A DNA stretch of 64,000 nucleotides from NCBI RefSeq assembly GCF_035818675.1, contig NZ_JAYKZZ010000007.1, forward strand, positions 214,506 to 278,505, in the 5' to 3' direction. This stretch comes from Parapedobacter flavus. Lineage in GTDB: Bacteria > Bacteroidota > Bacteroidia > Sphingobacteriales > Sphingobacteriaceae. Position 1 is the stretch's first letter. Each line of letters begins with the position of its first letter. Below the pieces are notes generated by a model. The model had not been told where the DNA came from and ran no database searches. It worked only from the letters and a program-made list of their open reading frames with translations. Made by a program: the position numbers and the translations under genes. Of this stretch, positions 8,438 through 18,150 are shown in pieces.

Positions 8438-9559
8438 ATGAAAAGGATCCTATTGGTATTCGGTACCCGGCCCGAAGCGATAAAAATGGCGCCGGTGATA
8501 ATGGCGCTTTCTAAATATCAGACGGCTATCGAGGTTGGGGTTTGCGTTACCGCCCAGCATCGTGAGATGCTCGACCAAGTACTCGGATTTTTTGACGTGA
8601 AACCTCAATTCGACCTTAACCTGATGCAACAGAACCAAAGCCTTTTTGGGCTTACTGCCGACATCATTAAGCGGATGGAAAGTGTGCTGCATGAATTCCG
8701 GCCTGATATGGTGCTGGTGCATGGTGATACGAGCACATCAATGGCGGCGTCACTGGCATCGCATTACGCGAAAATACCTGTAGGGCATGTGGAGGCCGGT
8801 CTCCGAACGTATCAACGTTATGCGCCGTTTCCGGAGGAAATGAATCGCCAGCTAACGGGTAAGCTTGCTACTTATCATTTTGCGCCAACGGAAGGAGCGA
8901 AGGCCAACTTGCTGAGTGAGGGTATTCCGTCCACGTCGATTTTCGTAACCGGAAATACGGTTGTCGACGCCCTTTATTGGTCCAGTAAGGCACTGGAACA
9001 TTATGAAGATGATGAGATTGCCGCCTTGAAAGCATTGGTTAATCGGAATAAGAAATGTGTTTTGGTAACGGCACATCGTCGCGAAAACCAGGAAACCGGG
9101 TTGTACAATATCTGTGATGCGTTGGTGCGGTTAGCTGCCCACCCCGATACCGAGATCGTATTTCCCGTACATCGTAATCCGGTGGTCAGGAAAATTGTCT
9201 ACGAGCGGTTGGCTCATATCGATAATATTAAATTAATAGACCCGTTGGGTTATCCTGCATTCATATGGCTCATGTTGGAGGCTCATTTCATTATTTCGGA
9301 CAGTGGTGGCATTCAAGAGGAATCTGCTGTACTGGGAAAACCGGTACTGGTTATGCGTGATTTTTCGGAGCGCCCCGAGGCTATCGGTGCGGGCTCAATG
9401 AAACTTGTTGGAACCGACAAGGATCGTATTTACAATGAAGCCATGGCATTATTGGATGACGACGTGGCTTACCAGCGCATGGCCACCAAATCGTCGGTAT
9501 ATGGGGATGGGCAAAGTGCCGACCGCATTGCGGGGATCATTGCGGACCTAAAACATTAG
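8438..9559 (+). CDS. wecB: UDP-N-acetylglucosamine 2-epimerase (non-hydrolysing)
   Basis: A 373-residue enzyme interconverting UDP-GlcNAc and UDP-ManNAc. Family motifs are FGTRPEAIKMAPV (N-terminus), VHGDTSTSMAA, HVEAGLRT, FPEEMNRQLT, TAHRRENQ, FPVHRNP and SDSGGIQEES with the C-terminal RDFSERPEA. ATG 8438 matches the conserved N-terminus; the GTG at 8423 gives five extra residues. It sits inside the glycosyltransferase operon, so ManNAc or a derivative is probably a component of the polysaccharide. No WecC-type UDP-ManNAc dehydrogenase is in the window. Confidence 0.95.
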   Translation: MKRILLVFGTRPEAIKMAPVIMALSKYQTAIEVGVCVTAQHREMLDQVLGFFDVKPQFDLNLMQQNQSLFGLTADIIKRMESVLHEFRPDMVLVHGDTSTSMAASLASHYAKIPVGHVEAGLRTYQRYAPFPEEMNRQLTGKLATYHFAPTEGAKANLLSEGIPSTSIFVTGNTVVDALYWSSKALEHYEDDEIAALKALVNRNKKCVLVTAHRRENQETGLYNICDALVRLAAHPDTEIVFPVHRNPVVRKIVYERLAHIDNIKLIDPLGYPAFIWLMLEAHFIISDSGGIQEESAVLGKPVLVMRDFSERPEAIGAGSMKLVGTDKDRIYNEAMALLDDDVAYQRMATKSSVYGDGQSADRIAGIIADLKH

Positions 9560-9562
9560 ACC

Positions 9563-10621
9563 ATGTTGTTAGTGCTTGCCAATTATCCGGACGAAAAAGC
9601 GCGATACGAGGGGATGTCTCAGCGCGTCATTGCAATCGATCAATTATGCGCAACCCGGGAGCGCCGCTATTTAACGGTTTCTCACCGGTTGTATTGGAAA
9701 ATGGAGACCGAACAGTTCGCTGATGGTGGGATACAGTACCGCTGCAATATTTTCCGGCACTTTTCACTGATTATCAGGTTGATTAAACAGGCCGACACCC
9801 TTTATTTTCATTCGGTTATCAATGTGTTGCCCCTTTTACCATTCCTTAGCTTTATCCGGCGAGAGGCGCACGTTGTACTAGATGCCCATGGCGTTGTTCC
9901 AGAAGAACTCCACTATCAGGGAGCAGCAAGGAAAGGGAGGCTATACGGTCTTGCTGAACAACGGATATTCCGACGGGTAGATACCGTGGTGACGGTCTCG
10001 GATGTGATGACTGCTCATTTCCGCCGTAAATATCCCGAATGGGAAAGTCCGGCAATGCGATATCCGATATTACCGGCCCACTTACAGAGCGACCCGCCGA
10101 TGGCCGGCGCAACGCCCGACAACAAGGTGCATGTGATTTACAGTGGCAACCTCCAATCGTGGCAAAATGTTGATCTGTTGATTTCGCTTATCAAAGAGAA
10201 CCGATCTGATCGCATTAAGTATACGTTGTTGACGGGGCAACCGACGGATTTGAAAAAGCGGCTGTTGGATTTGGGTGTACAGCTTGGTAGTAACATCGAG
10301 GTACTCACCGTTTCGCCCCACGAATTGCGCGGGTATTACCAATCGGCGCATTACGGATTTATACTGCGAGACGATATGTTGATTAACCGGGTAGCATGCC
10401 CCACAAAGATGGTCGAATACCTTTTTTATGGCATTACACCGATTGTCAAAAGTAGTCACATTGGTGATTTTGAGGCAATGGGCTATGAATACCTCCGTTA
10501 TCAGGATTTTTCGGCAAATTTGCTGGTTAGGAAAAGTAAAAAGAATAGGGAACTGATGATGCGGTATGTTTCCGATTTACGTAAGGTCAACTTCGAACAA
10601 TTGATAGCTTGTGAACGATAG
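9563..10621 (+). CDS. GT4-like glycosyltransferase
   Basis: A 352-residue protein with a GT-B look. There is an N-terminal acceptor half (DAHGVVPEEL near 114, VVTVSDVM near 145), a linker, then a donor half beginning HVIYSGNLQSWQNVDLL (near 190) and ending at the CPTKMVEYLFYG motif (near 280), which corresponds to the E-x7-E region of GT4 enzymes. It lies 3 bp after wecB and overlaps the next gene by 11 bp. Sugar specificity is unknown. Confidence 0.75.
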   Translation: MLLVLANYPDEKARYEGMSQRVIAIDQLCATRERRYLTVSHRLYWKMETEQFADGGIQYRCNIFRHFSLIIRLIKQADTLYFHSVINVLPLLPFLSFIRREAHVVLDAHGVVPEELHYQGAARKGRLYGLAEQRIFRRVDTVVTVSDVMTAHFRRKYPEWESPAMRYPILPAHLQSDPPMAGATPDNKVHVIYSGNLQSWQNVDLLISLIKENRSDRIKYTLLTGQPTDLKKRLLDLGVQLGSNIEVLTVSPHELRGYYQSAHYGFILRDDMLINRVACPTKMVEYLFYGITPIVKSSHIGDFEAMGYEYLRYQDFSANLLVRKSKKNRELMMRYVSDLRKVNFEQLIACER

Positions 10622-11528
10622 TCCGGTAGTTTCTATATTGATGGCTACGTTCAATGGCGGGGCGTACCTGCGCGAACAGCTCGATTCGCTGATCGGGCAG
10701 ACCTATACATCTTGGCGCTTGGTGGTGCACGATGATGGGTCGACCGATGATACGTTGCTGATACTGGGTGAATATCAACGCCGGGACCCACGTATTTCAA
10801 TCATGGACGATGGTGTGACCAATCTAGGGCCGGCAGCCAATTTTCTGCACCTCATGCGGCATGTAGAAGCTCAATTCTACATGTTTTGCGATCAAGATGA
10901 TATTTGGCTTCCCGAAAAAGTTAACCATATGGTTGCCGGTATTGCCAAGTATGAAGGGCCAACGGTGCTGTACACGAATTCTTATTTATATGTAGGAGAC
11001 ACGGCGATAGCACAAAAGTCGACCGTAATCCACCCCAGTACCCTGCGCGACACGCTGTTTTTCAATTCAGGCATTCAAGGGTGTGCTGTGATTTTCAATC
11101 GTCAATTGATGGACATCCTGCGACCCTTTCCGGATACCATTGCCATGCACGACCACCTCATCACGATGGGCGCCGTTACGTTTGGCCAAATTGTTTATTT
11201 GGATGAGGTACTGGTTTGGTATAGGCAGCATAGCAAAAATGCCACAGGCAACCAGCCGCGAGGTACTTTTCGCAAATTGATTTCCTTTTTGGCGGTAAAG
11301 AAGCCGGTCATCAGTCGATCCCATTATTACGCAAATGAAGCATTCTATGCACACTACCGGGAGCTGATTGATGTTGCCAAAAAGGAACTTTTTCAGGCCT
11401 ATTTCCGATACACTTCGAGTCGATCGGTATTAGAAAGGTTGTTTATTGTGTTGAAACATAAGTTTGCATTGGGTAATAAAAGAGGACTTCTGTTGGTTAA
11501 AACCATGATAAGAACACCAATTGACTGA
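10611..11528 (+). CDS. GT2-family glycosyltransferase
   Basis: A 305-residue GT-A enzyme with VSILMATFNGGAYLREQLDSL (about 7-27), VVHDDGSTDDT (38-48) and the metal site MFCDQDDIW (about 91-99), the arrangement of rhamnosyl/galactosyl transferases acting on lipid-linked intermediates. It starts with GTG inside the end of the previous gene (11-bp overlap) and is followed 7 bp later by another GT2 gene. Confidence 0.88.
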   Translation: MNDSPVVSILMATFNGGAYLREQLDSLIGQTYTSWRLVVHDDGSTDDTLLILGEYQRRDPRISIMDDGVTNLGPAANFLHLMRHVEAQFYMFCDQDDIWLPEKVNHMVAGIAKYEGPTVLYTNSYLYVGDTAIAQKSTVIHPSTLRDTLFFNSGIQGCAVIFNRQLMDILRPFPDTIAMHDHLITMGAVTFGQIVYLDEVLVWYRQHSKNATGNQPRGTFRKLISFLAVKKPVISRSHYYANEAFYAHYRELIDVAKKELFQAYFRYTSSRSVLERLFIVLKHKFALGNKRGLLLVKTMIRTPID

Positions 11529-11535
11529 TTTGGCA

Positions 11536-12435
11536 ATGAGCGGTAAACCCAACCCATACGTCACTGTTTTCACACCTGCTTATAACAGGTGCGGTTACCT
11601 GGGTCTGCTTTATGAAAGTTTGAAAGAGCAAGATTTTGATAACTTCGAATGGGTAATCGTAGATGATGGGAGTACCGACGGCACAGGTGAGGCGGTGAGG
11701 CGTTTTATCGCCGACAACGAGATCAATATCCGCTACCATTACCAAGAAAATGCAGGTAAGCATGTCGCCGTTAATAAAGGGGTGCAGCTAGGCAAAGGAG
11801 AGCTGTTTTTTACGGTAGATAGCGATGATACGCTCGCTCCACATGCGTTATCAGCCATTGTCCAACAATGGCAGGCCGTTCTTGAATTGCCCGAGGCAGA
11901 CAGCTATGCTGGGGTTTGCGGGTTACGGGTGCATGAAGACGGTAGGGTGATCGGAGGCGCGGTAGATTACGAGGTTATGGATGTGTCGCCTATCGATTAT
12001 CGATTTAAATTGAATTACAAAGGAGATAGAGCCGAAGTAATCCGTAGGTCTATTATGGCACAGTACCCCTATCCTGAGATTGCCAACGAACGGTTTTGTG
12101 CCGATGCGCTGACCCTCAACCGTATAGGGTGCCGATACATGCTTCGGTATTTTAAAGACGGTATTTATGTCTGTGAGTATTTGGCCGGAGGGATTACCGA
12201 CTCTTCTGTGCAACTTCGAAGGGATAGCCCGAAGGGCGCCTGCCTGTATTATGCAGAAATGGCTGCGCTGCCGGGACTAACAAAAATACAGCGGCTAAAA
12301 GCCGCACTGAATTATTGGCGGTTTGCGGTTTACGACAAACAGACACCGTTTAGAGACCATCGGCGAGCAATTGGCTCATATTGGTCTTACATCATGTTTC
12401 CAGCAGCATGGATGCTGAAATTGGTTAGTAATTGA
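11536..12435 (+). CDS. GT2-family glycosyltransferase
   Basis: A 299-residue GT-A protein: VTVFTPAYNRCGYLGLLYESL at about 9-29, WVIVDDGSTDGT near 41-52, the AGKHVAVNKGV acceptor motif, and the DXD-type FTVDSDD near 97-103. ATG 11536 is chosen; TTG 11521 would overlap the upstream stop. It differs in its C-terminal half from the preceding GT2 enzyme, so it probably adds a different residue. Confidence 0.88.
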   Translation: MSGKPNPYVTVFTPAYNRCGYLGLLYESLKEQDFDNFEWVIVDDGSTDGTGEAVRRFIADNEINIRYHYQENAGKHVAVNKGVQLGKGELFFTVDSDDTLAPHALSAIVQQWQAVLELPEADSYAGVCGLRVHEDGRVIGGAVDYEVMDVSPIDYRFKLNYKGDRAEVIRRSIMAQYPYPEIANERFCADALTLNRIGCRYMLRYFKDGIYVCEYLAGGITDSSVQLRRDSPKGACLYYAEMAALPGLTKIQRLKAALNYWRFAVYDKQTPFRDHRRAIGSYWSYIMFPAAWMLKLVSN

Positions 12436-12450
12436 GCTGTCATTTAAGCG

Positions 12451-13527
12451 ATGATACCATATTATATATTATTTATCGTCACTTTCTTATTTACCGTCTT
12501 TGATTTTATACAATCACGGTATGTCAGGCTGTGCGCTTATATACCCCTTTGTTTGTTGCTGGTAGGTTTCGTGGGCCTCCGTGCGCTGGGCGTCGATAAC
12601 GACGGATTTGCCTATCAGGACGCATTTCGCTTGGTAGGCGAGAAATACAGTTGGCTCGATTTGCTGCTTGGAAATTATGACGAGACGATGGAGCGGGGAT
12701 ACTTATTATTCAATAAGTTGGTTTATACCTTGGGTGGTAATATTCATGTGGTTTTTATGGTCATGGCATTCCTCACCGGTTTATTGAACTTCACGTTGAT
12801 CTACAAATACAGCCCAATGCCATTTCTGTCTGTTTTAATATACCTATGCTTTTTTTACCTGTATCGGGATTTTACGCAAATTCGATATGCGTTATCGGCG
12901 GCGATGGGCTTTTGGTCGATCTGTTTTTTTGTCGATAAAAAATATTGGTGGTCTTTCGCGTCGGTTTTCTTCGCAGCATTTATACATAGCTCCGTGCTTA
13001 TTGTGCCCCTTTTTTACTTGCTGTATGTTTTTATGCGGAATTATCCCTTTTATTTGGTTTTGCCAGTAGTTGGGTTGATCATCGGTTTTTTTGATCCCGT
13101 GATGTATCTATTCGCGCTAGGTGGGCTTCCACCAACGTTGGCCGGGTACGTGGAGCAAGAGGAGTTTGGGGAGAGTGGCTACATGCTCTCGGCAATAGCG
13201 GAAATTTTTATATTAGGCATATTTTATTATCGGAGTAAGCTGACAACGTTCTATGGTGAGCGGACCATCGATCTATTTATGGTCGCTTTATCTTTGGGGT
13301 CGTTCATCAACCTCATGTTTATTTCGTTTGCGATCATGCAACGCTTATCTTCCTTGCTTTTTACGGTTATTGCTTTGGTGATGCCTTACCTATTTTGTGT
13401 AATAGAAGACGATATAAGGGACCGGAACCTCGGTTTATTAATCAGGGTGGTTTTTATGATATTCGTGCTTTACTATGGATTGAAAATGATCGATATTGAT
13501 TTGGTCAGACCTTACGCTATTGTATGA
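12451..13527 (+). CDS. EpsG-family polysaccharide polymerase (Wzy-like)
   Basis: A 358-residue polytopic membrane protein with about ten hydrophobic helices. The N-terminal region (FVGLRALGVDNDGFAYQDAF, about 40-59) carries the charged loop seen in EpsG/Wzy proteins, and RDFTQIRYALSAAMGFW lies near 141-157. It probably polymerises repeat units on the periplasmic face. It overlaps the next gene by 4 bp (ATGA). It is the only polymerase candidate in the operon. Confidence 0.8.
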   Translation: MIPYYILFIVTFLFTVFDFIQSRYVRLCAYIPLCLLLVGFVGLRALGVDNDGFAYQDAFRLVGEKYSWLDLLLGNYDETMERGYLLFNKLVYTLGGNIHVVFMVMAFLTGLLNFTLIYKYSPMPFLSVLIYLCFFYLYRDFTQIRYALSAAMGFWSICFFVDKKYWWSFASVFFAAFIHSSVLIVPLFYLLYVFMRNYPFYLVLPVVGLIIGFFDPVMYLFALGGLPPTLAGYVEQEEFGESGYMLSAIAEIFILGIFYYRSKLTTFYGERTIDLFMVALSLGSFINLMFISFAIMQRLSSLLFTVIALVMPYLFCVIEDDIRDRNLGLLIRVVFMIFVLYYGLKMIDIDLVRPYAIV

Positions 13528-14270
13528 TTCCCAAAATAATACATTATTGCTGGTTGAGTGATGATCCTTATCCGGAATTAATTGAACAGTGTTTTACCAG
13601 TTGGAAGCAGAACTTGGTAGGGTACGAACTGCATCGGTGGGATATCGGGCGTGCACCGAAAGTACCGTGGGTGTTAGAGGCATTTGAAGACAGGAAATAT
13701 GCTTTTGCTGCCGATTATATTCGGTTCTATGCTTTATATCAGATGGGCGGGATTTATTTAGACGCGGACGTGGAAGTCTTTCAGTCGTTTGATGCCATGC
13801 TAGCGAATCGGTCTTTTATTGGGTATGACACTATGGGCGATATCGAAGCGGCCGTGATCGGAGCCGAAAAAGGGTGCGGCTGGGTCAAGGCTTGCTTGGA
13901 TGCATATGAGGGAAAACATTTTAAACGAGAAGATGGCAGTCTGGACATGGAGACAGTACCTTTCTTGATCCATCGCATACTCCGGCAGCGTTACAAGCTA
14001 CAACCAGATGCGTCGGATATGGTGCAACACTACGAGGACTTAAGCATCTTTCCTGCGGTATATTTCTCTCCGAAGAACCTGTTTACGAAGAACATTGAGG
14101 TGGGAGTAGAGACCGTGTGCGTACATCATTTTGAAGGGCAGTGGGTGAAGCATACCCCCTTGTTTGCGATGAAGCATATGATGCATCGGCTGGTGCTGTT
14201 CCTGTTGGGACGACGGGCGCATCGGAGGGTCGCCCATGCCTTCAGGAAGCTTTTGGGCATCGGACAATAA
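13524..14270 (+). CDS. GT32-like glycosyltransferase (DXD sugar-binding)
   Basis: A 248-residue protein starting MIPKIIHYCWLSDDPYPEL, typical of capsular polysaccharide GT32/Gly_transf_sug proteins. The DXD motif is in GGIYLDADVEVF (near 74-85), preceded by AFAADYIRFYALYQMGG. Cytosolic, translationally coupled to the EpsG-like gene. The sugar is unknown. Confidence 0.88.
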   Translation: MIPKIIHYCWLSDDPYPELIEQCFTSWKQNLVGYELHRWDIGRAPKVPWVLEAFEDRKYAFAADYIRFYALYQMGGIYLDADVEVFQSFDAMLANRSFIGYDTMGDIEAAVIGAEKGCGWVKACLDAYEGKHFKREDGSLDMETVPFLIHRILRQRYKLQPDASDMVQHYEDLSIFPAVYFSPKNLFTKNIEVGVETVCVHHFEGQWVKHTPLFAMKHMMHRLVLFLLGRRAHRRVAHAFRKLLGIGQ

Positions 14271-14304
14271 GCATTGCGCAACATGCTATTGATAGATATT
14301 CTGC

Positions 14305-14312
14305 TATCTTTG
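14305..14312 (+). promoter_or_regulatory. candidate internal -7 promoter element
   Basis: TATCTTTG matches the Bacteroidota -7 consensus TAnnTTTG in the 64-bp gap before the GT4 gene, the first sizeable gap in the operon. No well-spaced -33 TTG is evident. Confidence 0.4.
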
Positions 14313-14334
14313 TGGGGTTCGCGGAGGAATTGGC

Positions 14335-15540
14335 ATGGCGCAAATACAGACACCCTCATCGCAGCAATTGATTACCATGTCGAATAAAATATGTTTGGTT
14401 TCAAATACGTCTTGGAGCTTCCTGCGGTTCCGAACGGATGTGATCCGGTCGCTGGTAACTGCCGGCCATGAGGTGCTGCTGCTGGCTCCGCCCGATGAAC
14501 ACACGGAGCAATTGGCGGGGTTGGGTGCACGGGTTATTCTGCTGAAATCGCTATCGAGAAAAGGACTTAACCCTATAAAGGACCTCATGCTGTACAGGGA
14601 ATTTATGCATATATATCAGGAGGAACGGCCCGATTTGGTGTTCCAATATACGATAAAGCCCAATATCTACAGCACCCTGGCGGCACGGCGCTACCGAATA
14701 CCCACCATTGCCGTGATAACGGGCCTGGGGTATGCATTCATCAGCAAAGGGCTGGTTACCTTCATGGCGAAGCAACTTTACCGGCTGGCCCTACAACGTG
14801 CAAAAAGCGTATGGTTCCTCAATAATGATGATTTTCAATTTTTCGTTACACGTAGTCTGGTCGATAGGAACAAAGCACAACAAATCCCGGGCGAAGGCAT
14901 TAACTGTTATGACACGTTTAATCCGGAGCTCATCGCAGACGCTGATCGGAGTGTCTCCACGGTTAAATTCTTGTTTATCGGCAGGTTGCTTTATGACAAA
15001 GGAGTGGCGGAATATGTGGCTGCCGCGAGAAGGATAAAAAAGGCTTATCCAAACGCTGTATTTTGGATCATGGGATACCTAAATGTAGACAACCCCACGG
15101 CTGTTCAACAAGCGCAGCTTGATGAATGGGTGAGCGAAGGGACAATAACGTATTTGGGCGCATTGGATGACGTAAGACCGACGATTGCTGCTTGCGACTG
15201 TGTGGTCCTTCCCTCGTACCGGGAAGGCATGTCCACTACACTGCAAGAAAGTGCCGCCATGGGCAAACCGCTTATCGCCAGTAATATTGCGGGGTGTAAA
15301 GAGCTTGTCGATGAAGGTGTTAACGGTTTTCTGTGTCAGGTAGCCAATGTCGATAGCCTTGTGTCGTGCATGGAACGAATACGCAGCATGTCGCCGACGG
15401 AGCGCCAACTGATGGGCTTAAACGGGCGGGAAAAGATGGTCAAGGAATATTCGGTCGATCGTGTGATTAAAATTTATCATGAAACCATAGCTGACGTAAC
15501 ACGGCAACAAAAAGACAACAAAATAAAGCAAATCTCTTAG
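14335..15540 (+). CDS. GT4-family glycosyltransferase
   Basis: About 387-401 residues. The N-terminal KICLVSNTSWSFLRFRTDVI and FQYTIKPNIYSTLAA are characteristic of capsular galactosyl/N-acetylgalactosaminyl transferases. The C-terminal donor half contains FIGRLLYDKGVAEYV and LPSYREGMSTTLQESAAMGKP with the E-x7-E motif. Two starts are possible: ATG 14335, 9 bp after a GGAGG, and ATG 14377, which gives the conserved N-terminus directly. The gene may have its own promoter at 14305. Confidence 0.88.
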   Translation: MAQIQTPSSQQLITMSNKICLVSNTSWSFLRFRTDVIRSLVTAGHEVLLLAPPDEHTEQLAGLGARVILLKSLSRKGLNPIKDLMLYREFMHIYQEERPDLVFQYTIKPNIYSTLAARRYRIPTIAVITGLGYAFISKGLVTFMAKQLYRLALQRAKSVWFLNNDDFQFFVTRSLVDRNKAQQIPGEGINCYDTFNPELIADADRSVSTVKFLFIGRLLYDKGVAEYVAAARRIKKAYPNAVFWIMGYLNVDNPTAVQQAQLDEWVSEGTITYLGALDDVRPTIAACDCVVLPSYREGMSTTLQESAAMGKPLIASNIAGCKELVDEGVNGFLCQVANVDSLVSCMERIRSMSPTERQLMGLNGREKMVKEYSVDRVIKIYHETIADVTRQQKDNKIKQIS

Positions 15541-15624
15541 TACGCAGCAAAAAAAACAGTTTATTTGTGGTAATTTAGAAGAATGGATTTTGATTTTGAG
15601 TTTTAAGGTAAGCAGATCAGGTTG

Positions 15625-18135
15625 ATGAAGTATAGCTATTTTTATGTTACGAGTATTCTTCTGATGGCTTTAGTTGGCTTGTTTGGCGGCCCATCTTTCG
15701 GACAGAACATCAGTGCTACAGATTTATCTAATGTCCGTGTCGATGATCTGTCGGATGATCAGATTCGTTCGTACTTGAAACAGGCCGAAGCGTCGGGATT
15801 GACTGAAAACCAGATGGAAGCAATTGCGCGGGAGCGCGGGATGCCGCCGATGGAGATCCAGAAACTGCGTGAGCGAATAGCCAATCTCGATGGGACCGAG
15901 GCCGACCAGCGTACGTCGTCAGCATCATCGGAAATACGAACTGAACGGGGTGTCATTGATTCCCTATCGCCCCCCACAACCACGGACACCGGCACACCTG
16001 CGGATTCGAACCGGAACGATGACTTACGTATTTTCGGTGCCAGCCTGTTCCAGGGGGCGTCGCCCGTTTTCGAACCGGACTTGCGTATTGCTACTCCTCA
16101 GAACTACGTAGTCGGTCCGGGCGACCAGATTTTGATTGATATATATGGCAAGTCGGAAGAAGACCATACCCTCTCTGTTAGCCCTGAAGGCACAATTAAT
16201 ATCCCTTATATCGGCGTCATTTCGGTGGCGGGGATGACAATGGAACAGGCGACGGCACGCATAAAGTCATCGCTGGCGACCGTATATTCGGCTATCCGCA
16301 CCGGCGATACCAAGGTGAGCGTGGCGCTGGGCGACATCAGAAGTATACAGATTACGATTACCGGCGAGGTGGTGCGCCCCGGTTCCTATACACTGCCTTC
16401 GGTTGCGAATGCTTTTAATGCACTGTATTTCTCGGGCGGCCCCACGGAGAACGGCTCGTTCCGCGATATCCGGGTGATTCGGAACGGAAAGGAGGTTGCC
16501 GTACTCGATATCTACGACGTGCTGATGAATGGCTTTTTTTCGACCAACATCCGATTGGAAGATCAAGACGTGCTCATGGTGCCACCCTATCAAAATAGGG
16601 TCTCCATACGCGGGCAGGTGAAGCGCCCTGCCATTTTTGAGCTGAAAGAAGGTGAAACATTCGATGAGCTTTTGGCTTACGCGGGCGGTTTTACGGAAGA
16701 CGCTTATCGCGCCCGCATCAAGGTGACGAGGCAGACCGACAAGGAACGGCGTATTGAGGATCTCTTGCAAACTCAATTTGCGCATTACACACCGCAACTG
16801 GGCGACCGATACGAGGTGGCACCCATATTGAAGCGTTTTGAAAACAGGGTGCGGATTGAAGGGGCAGTATTCCGGCCGGGTGATTACGAGTTGAGCGCCG
16901 GACTCACACTGTCTATGTTAATCAAAAAGGCCGATGGGCTGAAAGAAGATGCCTTCTTGAACCGCGGATATATTCTTCGATTGCAGGACGACATGCAAAC
17001 CGAGCAGTTATCTTTCGACGTAGCTGGGATCGTTGCAGGAACCACGCCCGATGTGGAATTGAAACGTGAAGATGTGGTGACCATCGCTTCAATTTTTGAC
17101 CTCCGCGAACAATATACGGTGGACATCGATGGTGAAGTGCGGTTCCCCGGGCAATTTTCATTTGCGGAAGGGATGACCCTGCAAGATTTGATTGTCAAAG
17201 CTGGCGGCTTCCGCGAAAGCGCCACAAGTAGCCGGATAGCGGTATCCAGGCGTGTAAAAAATGCCGACGCCATGTCGCAGTCTGCTCAAACGGCCGAGGT
17301 CTTTCATGTGGCTACCGGGAGCGAATTGAGTAAGGCCGACCAAGATTTTGTGCTGATGCCGTTTGATCAGGTGGTTGTTCGAACAGCTACTGGCTATGAA
17401 ACCCAAAAAACAGTGTGGGTGGAAGGCGAAGTGCTTTACCCGGGCGAATATACCCTTACGCGAAAAGACGAACGCATTTCTGATATCATTAAACGGGCAG
17501 GTGGCTTTACACCTTTTGCCTATGTTGACGGAGCTTCATTGAAACGTGCGGGTGCGCCAGATACATTGAGACCGGCAGAAACGGGTGCTGAAAGAGCCAA
17601 GAAGGAACGGGCACAACAAGAGGAGAGTAAGCGGATGCTTACCTTAAGGCAATTGCAGAATGACGAAAGCGCAATCGATGAGTTGGCTATAAATAGGAAT
17701 ACCAATAACGAGTTTGTAGGCATTAACCTGGAACGCATCATTGAGAACCCAGGCTATCGGGGCGACCTGATCCTGCAAGAAGGTGACGTGATTAGGGTGC
17801 CCAAAGAGTTGCAGACGGTCAAAATTTCGGGGGAGGTGCTTGCGCCGTCTACGGCCGTATATGCGCCATCTAAGGGCTTTAAGCAGTATATCTCGCAGGC
17901 CGGCGGCTTCTCGTCGCGCGCACTGAAGAAAAGCGCTTATGTATTGTACGCCAACGGCTCGGTGAAAAGTACCAACCGATTTTTGTTTTTCAATAATTAT
18001 CCGCCGATAAAGCCGGGGGCAGAGATTTTTGTTCCCCAGAAGGAAATGAAAGACCCGCTTACTCCGCAGCAATTGCTGGGTATCGGATCGGGCGCTGCCT
18101 CGCTTGTAGCGATTATACTAACCATGTTGCGCTGA
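15625..18135 (+). CDS. outer-membrane polysaccharide export protein with multiple SLBB domains (Wza-like)
   Basis: An 836-residue exported protein with a signal peptide (1-27), a low-complexity Ser/Thr region, a Poly_export domain (about 155-235, starting YVVGPGDQILIDIYG) and about six SLBB repeats (marked by GEVVRPGSYTL, GQVKRPAIFEL, GAVFRPGDYEL, GEVRFPGQFSF, GEVLYPGEYTL, GEVLAPSTAVY). It ends in a hydrophobic helix. E. coli Wza has about 380 residues, so this is a long-form exporter as often seen in Bacteroidota. TTG 15622 directly precedes ATG 15625. It should form the outer-membrane and periplasmic conduit for the polymer. Confidence 0.92.
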   Translation: MKYSYFYVTSILLMALVGLFGGPSFGQNISATDLSNVRVDDLSDDQIRSYLKQAEASGLTENQMEAIARERGMPPMEIQKLRERIANLDGTEADQRTSSASSEIRTERGVIDSLSPPTTTDTGTPADSNRNDDLRIFGASLFQGASPVFEPDLRIATPQNYVVGPGDQILIDIYGKSEEDHTLSVSPEGTINIPYIGVISVAGMTMEQATARIKSSLATVYSAIRTGDTKVSVALGDIRSIQITITGEVVRPGSYTLPSVANAFNALYFSGGPTENGSFRDIRVIRNGKEVAVLDIYDVLMNGFFSTNIRLEDQDVLMVPPYQNRVSIRGQVKRPAIFELKEGETFDELLAYAGGFTEDAYRARIKVTRQTDKERRIEDLLQTQFAHYTPQLGDRYEVAPILKRFENRVRIEGAVFRPGDYELSAGLTLSMLIKKADGLKEDAFLNRGYILRLQDDMQTEQLSFDVAGIVAGTTPDVELKREDVVTIASIFDLREQYTVDIDGEVRFPGQFSFAEGMTLQDLIVKAGGFRESATSSRIAVSRRVKNADAMSQSAQTAEVFHVATGSELSKADQDFVLMPFDQVVVRTATGYETQKTVWVEGEVLYPGEYTLTRKDERISDIIKRAGGFTPFAYVDGASLKRAGAPDTLRPAETGAERAKKERAQQEESKRMLTLRQLQNDESAIDELAINRNTNNEFVGINLERIIENPGYRGDLILQEGDVIRVPKELQTVKISGEVLAPSTAVYAPSKGFKQYISQAGGFSSRALKKSAYVLYANGSVKSTNRFLFFNNYPPIKPGAEIFVPQKEMKDPLTPQQLLGIGSGAASLVAIILTMLR

Positions 18136-18150
18136 TTATAAAAAAAGTAA